Shown here one piece after another: positions 6,139 through 7,349 of a stretch of DNA of 7,349 bases. The DNA is taken from NCBI GenBank assembly GCA_002344895.1, contig DDUR01000074.1, positions 1 through 7,349 on the forward strand, given 5' to 3'. A model generated the notes under the pieces. The model searched no databases. It saw nothing but the letters and a program-made list of their open reading frames with translations, and was not told the origin of the DNA. The position numbers and the translations under genes are program-made. The stretch's first letter is position 1, and every line of letters starts with the position of its first letter. Source of the DNA: Ignavibacteria bacterium UBA2333 (GTDB taxonomy: Bacteria > Bacteroidota > Ignavibacteria > Kapaibacteriales > Kapaibacteriaceae).

Positions 6139-7341
6139 TTACTCGAGCGGCGTTTCAACGGTGATAAGTACTGTTCGACAGTACAAACGGCCTTCAGGTG
6201 TGGAGTTGTCATACAACAGTGCTGAGCTTCCGAAACCTCTTGACCGATCTGCAGGAAGGCCGAGTGCCTTACCCGTCGCGTCAGCGCGTCGTTGCGATAG
6301 TCGCAGGTTATAGTCTACTTCGCCGGATCGGTCCGTATGTCCTTCAACCGTAACCGTTGAGTTCTTCGCAATTCTCTGCTTAATGAGGGCAATGATACGT
6401 TGGTGCGCCTCAGAGAACTTCGCATCATCAAAACCAAAGATGATAAGTGAGAACTTGTCGATTCGCTTGTCACTGCGAATAATCTGTTTCACAGGGAAAC
6501 TCTTCTGTCCGGTAGTTCTGCGCTGATCATCAAGGTCAACAATCTCCAGTTCATATCGAACAGGGGCTTCATCAGCAGGCAGCGTCTGCATGTTGTTGGC
6601 AATATCCCAGTCGAGTTGAATCTTCGGCGAATTTTCCGTCGATACAAAACTTTTCAACTCTCTGTTACCTTGCATGGCCTTAACACGAACTTCGCGAACA
6701 CCAGCTTCCGATGTGACGTTCCCCGCAAAACGGATAATCGGTGCATTACTCGTACGTGTTGTATCCGTAAAGAACAGTGGTTCGAGGATCGACTGATCCG
6801 TCGTTGTTATCTCAACACGACGGTTTTCTTCCATACCATCCGTGCGCGTTGGATTCGATGGTGTTTCAGGAAGATTACGTGCCTTCACTGCGATGCGCGA
6901 AGGATCAATGTTCCATACGTTAACAAAGTAGTCACGTACTGCTTCTGCACGTGCCTTTGAGAGTTCGAGAGCATTCTTTTCGCGACCGTCGTTACTGTTA
7001 CAGCCAGTTAAGGTAATCTTCGTTGCAGGAGATGCCTGTAACTTTTTACCAACAATGTTTAGCATGTGATAGTAGATCGGCATCGTTCCACGGCCGTTGA
7101 GGTCACCAACCTGGAATCGCGCGGCTTCATCGCGCGAAAGAAGCGAGTAACGATCCGGTATGACGGCCGACGAGTCGTCGAAGAAGACGAAGTTCAGGAG
7201 AGCGTAAAGGTTCGTCGACACAATGTTTGTGACACGAAAGACGCTATCGCCAATGGGCTTTCCATCAACATCAACAAACTCTGCCTTGAAGTCATTAACA
7301 GCAAGAGTTGGTGGTGGTGGTGGCGGTGGTGCCTTCAGTCG
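6139..7341 (-). CDS. Tandem OmpA-domain envelope protein, N-terminus missing or frameshifted
   Basis: The minus-strand frame is open from its stop at 6139 up to an in-frame TGA at 7342-7344. The only conventional start inside is GTG 7221 (360 residues), but coding-like sequence continues upstream of it: seven prolines (7309-7329), then TLAVNDFKAEFVDVDGKPIG. The true gene therefore probably begins beyond the right edge. Numbering from GTG 7221, an 'ALLNFVFFDDSS' segment (7-18) leads into a first OmpA-like domain (about 50-140: ITLTGCNSNDG, LSKARAEAVRDYF, ENRRVEI). A beta-rich bridge follows (about 150-245), then a second OmpA domain (256-358) with the peptidoglycan-binding signature VEGHTDRSGEVDYNLRLSQRRA. 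The protein likely anchors outer membrane to cell wall; the missing part may hold a signal peptide and further repeats. No functional link to the converging iron operon is evident. Confidence 0.8.
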   Translation of the reverse strand, partial: RLKAPPPPPPPTLAVNDFKAEFVDVDGKPIGDSVFRVTNIVSTNLYALLNFVFFDDSSAVIPDRYSLLSRDEAARFQVGDLNGRGTMPIYYHMLNIVGKKLQASPATKITLTGCNSNDGREKNALELSKARAEAVRDYFVNVWNIDPSRIAVKARNLPETPSNPTRTDGMEENRRVEITTTDQSILEPLFFTDTTRTSNAPIIRFAGNVTSEAGVREVRVKAMQGNRELKSFVSTENSPKIQLDWDIANNMQTLPADEAPVRYELEIVDLDDQRRTTGQKSFPVKQIIRSDKRIDKFSLIIFGFDDAKFSEAHQRIIALIKQRIAKNSTVTVEGHTDRSGEVDYNLRLSQRRADATGKALGLPADRSRGFGSSALLYDNSTPEGRLYCRTVLITVETPLE

Positions 7342-7349
7342 TCATGGTT
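7330..7349 (-). other. Probable one-base frameshift upstream of the poly-proline stretch
   Basis: Reading the minus strand from the right edge, the frame ATG ACG ACT GAA (7345 to 7334) would join the poly-proline frame if one G of the GG at 7333-7332 were absent, giving M-T-T-E-A-P-P-P-P-P-P-P-T. As written, that frame yields a Thr-rich peptide that soon stops, while the OmpA frame meets TGA at 7344-7342. A sequencing or assembly error, a genuine frameshift mutation, or recoding are all possible. Confidence 0.45.

Noticed and set aside
6616..6960. 114-codon plus-strand ORF antisense to the OmpA gene
   Set aside because: The Arg/Cys-rich translation has no domain, and the opposite strand encodes clear OmpA domains.

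Overview
The window looks like chromosome from the Bacteroidota/Chlorobiota/Kapabacteria side of the bacterial tree. The reasons are a DUF4856-imelysin-HTTM-TonB receptor gene set, no Shine-Dalgarno-like sequence before any start, a TTTG...TAnnTTnG promoter-like signal, and an OmpA-type protein with the 'LLNFVFFDDSS' style of N-terminal region. Assignment below phylum group is not supported by the sequence itself.

Layout. Bases 1-149 are intergenic and dense in symmetry: a nested palindrome (15-40), a 10-bp tandem repeat (36-55), a short hairpin (63-78), and a candidate promoter (82-113) overlapped by a 10-bp inverted repeat (90-118). Four plus-strand genes then form one tight operon: a DUF4856 lipoprotein (150-1253), an imelysin-like lipoprotein (1277-2365), a multi-pass HTTM / vitamin K-dependent gamma-carboxylase homologue (2349-3878), and a FecA-like TonB-dependent receptor (3871-6126). 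The gaps are +23, -17 and -8 bp. On the minus strand, converging with only 12 bp between stops, lies a tandem OmpA-domain protein (6139 to the right edge). Its N-terminal side runs into an in-frame stop just beyond a poly-proline stretch, probably through a one-base frameshift.

How the genes may work together. The FecA-like receptor would import a ferric chelate (or another metal complex) across the outer membrane. The two lipoproteins belong to families repeatedly linked to iron uptake and would sit in the envelope beside it. The membrane-embedded carboxylase homologue keeps the residues expected for vitamin K-type chemistry and could redox-modify a quinone, a ligand or a partner protein. 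That last role is inference.

The most striking extra structure is a family of 13-bp near-perfect palindromes, TTCTCC(C/G)GGAGAA. It occurs as a 26-bp pair upstream of the operon and again as an about 197-bp composite array (57-bp period) inserted in frame in the HTTM gene, where it adds about 66 residues between the core membrane domain and the C-terminal part. It resembles a dispersed palindromic element able to invade coding sequence, analogous in concept to the Rickettsia palindromic elements.
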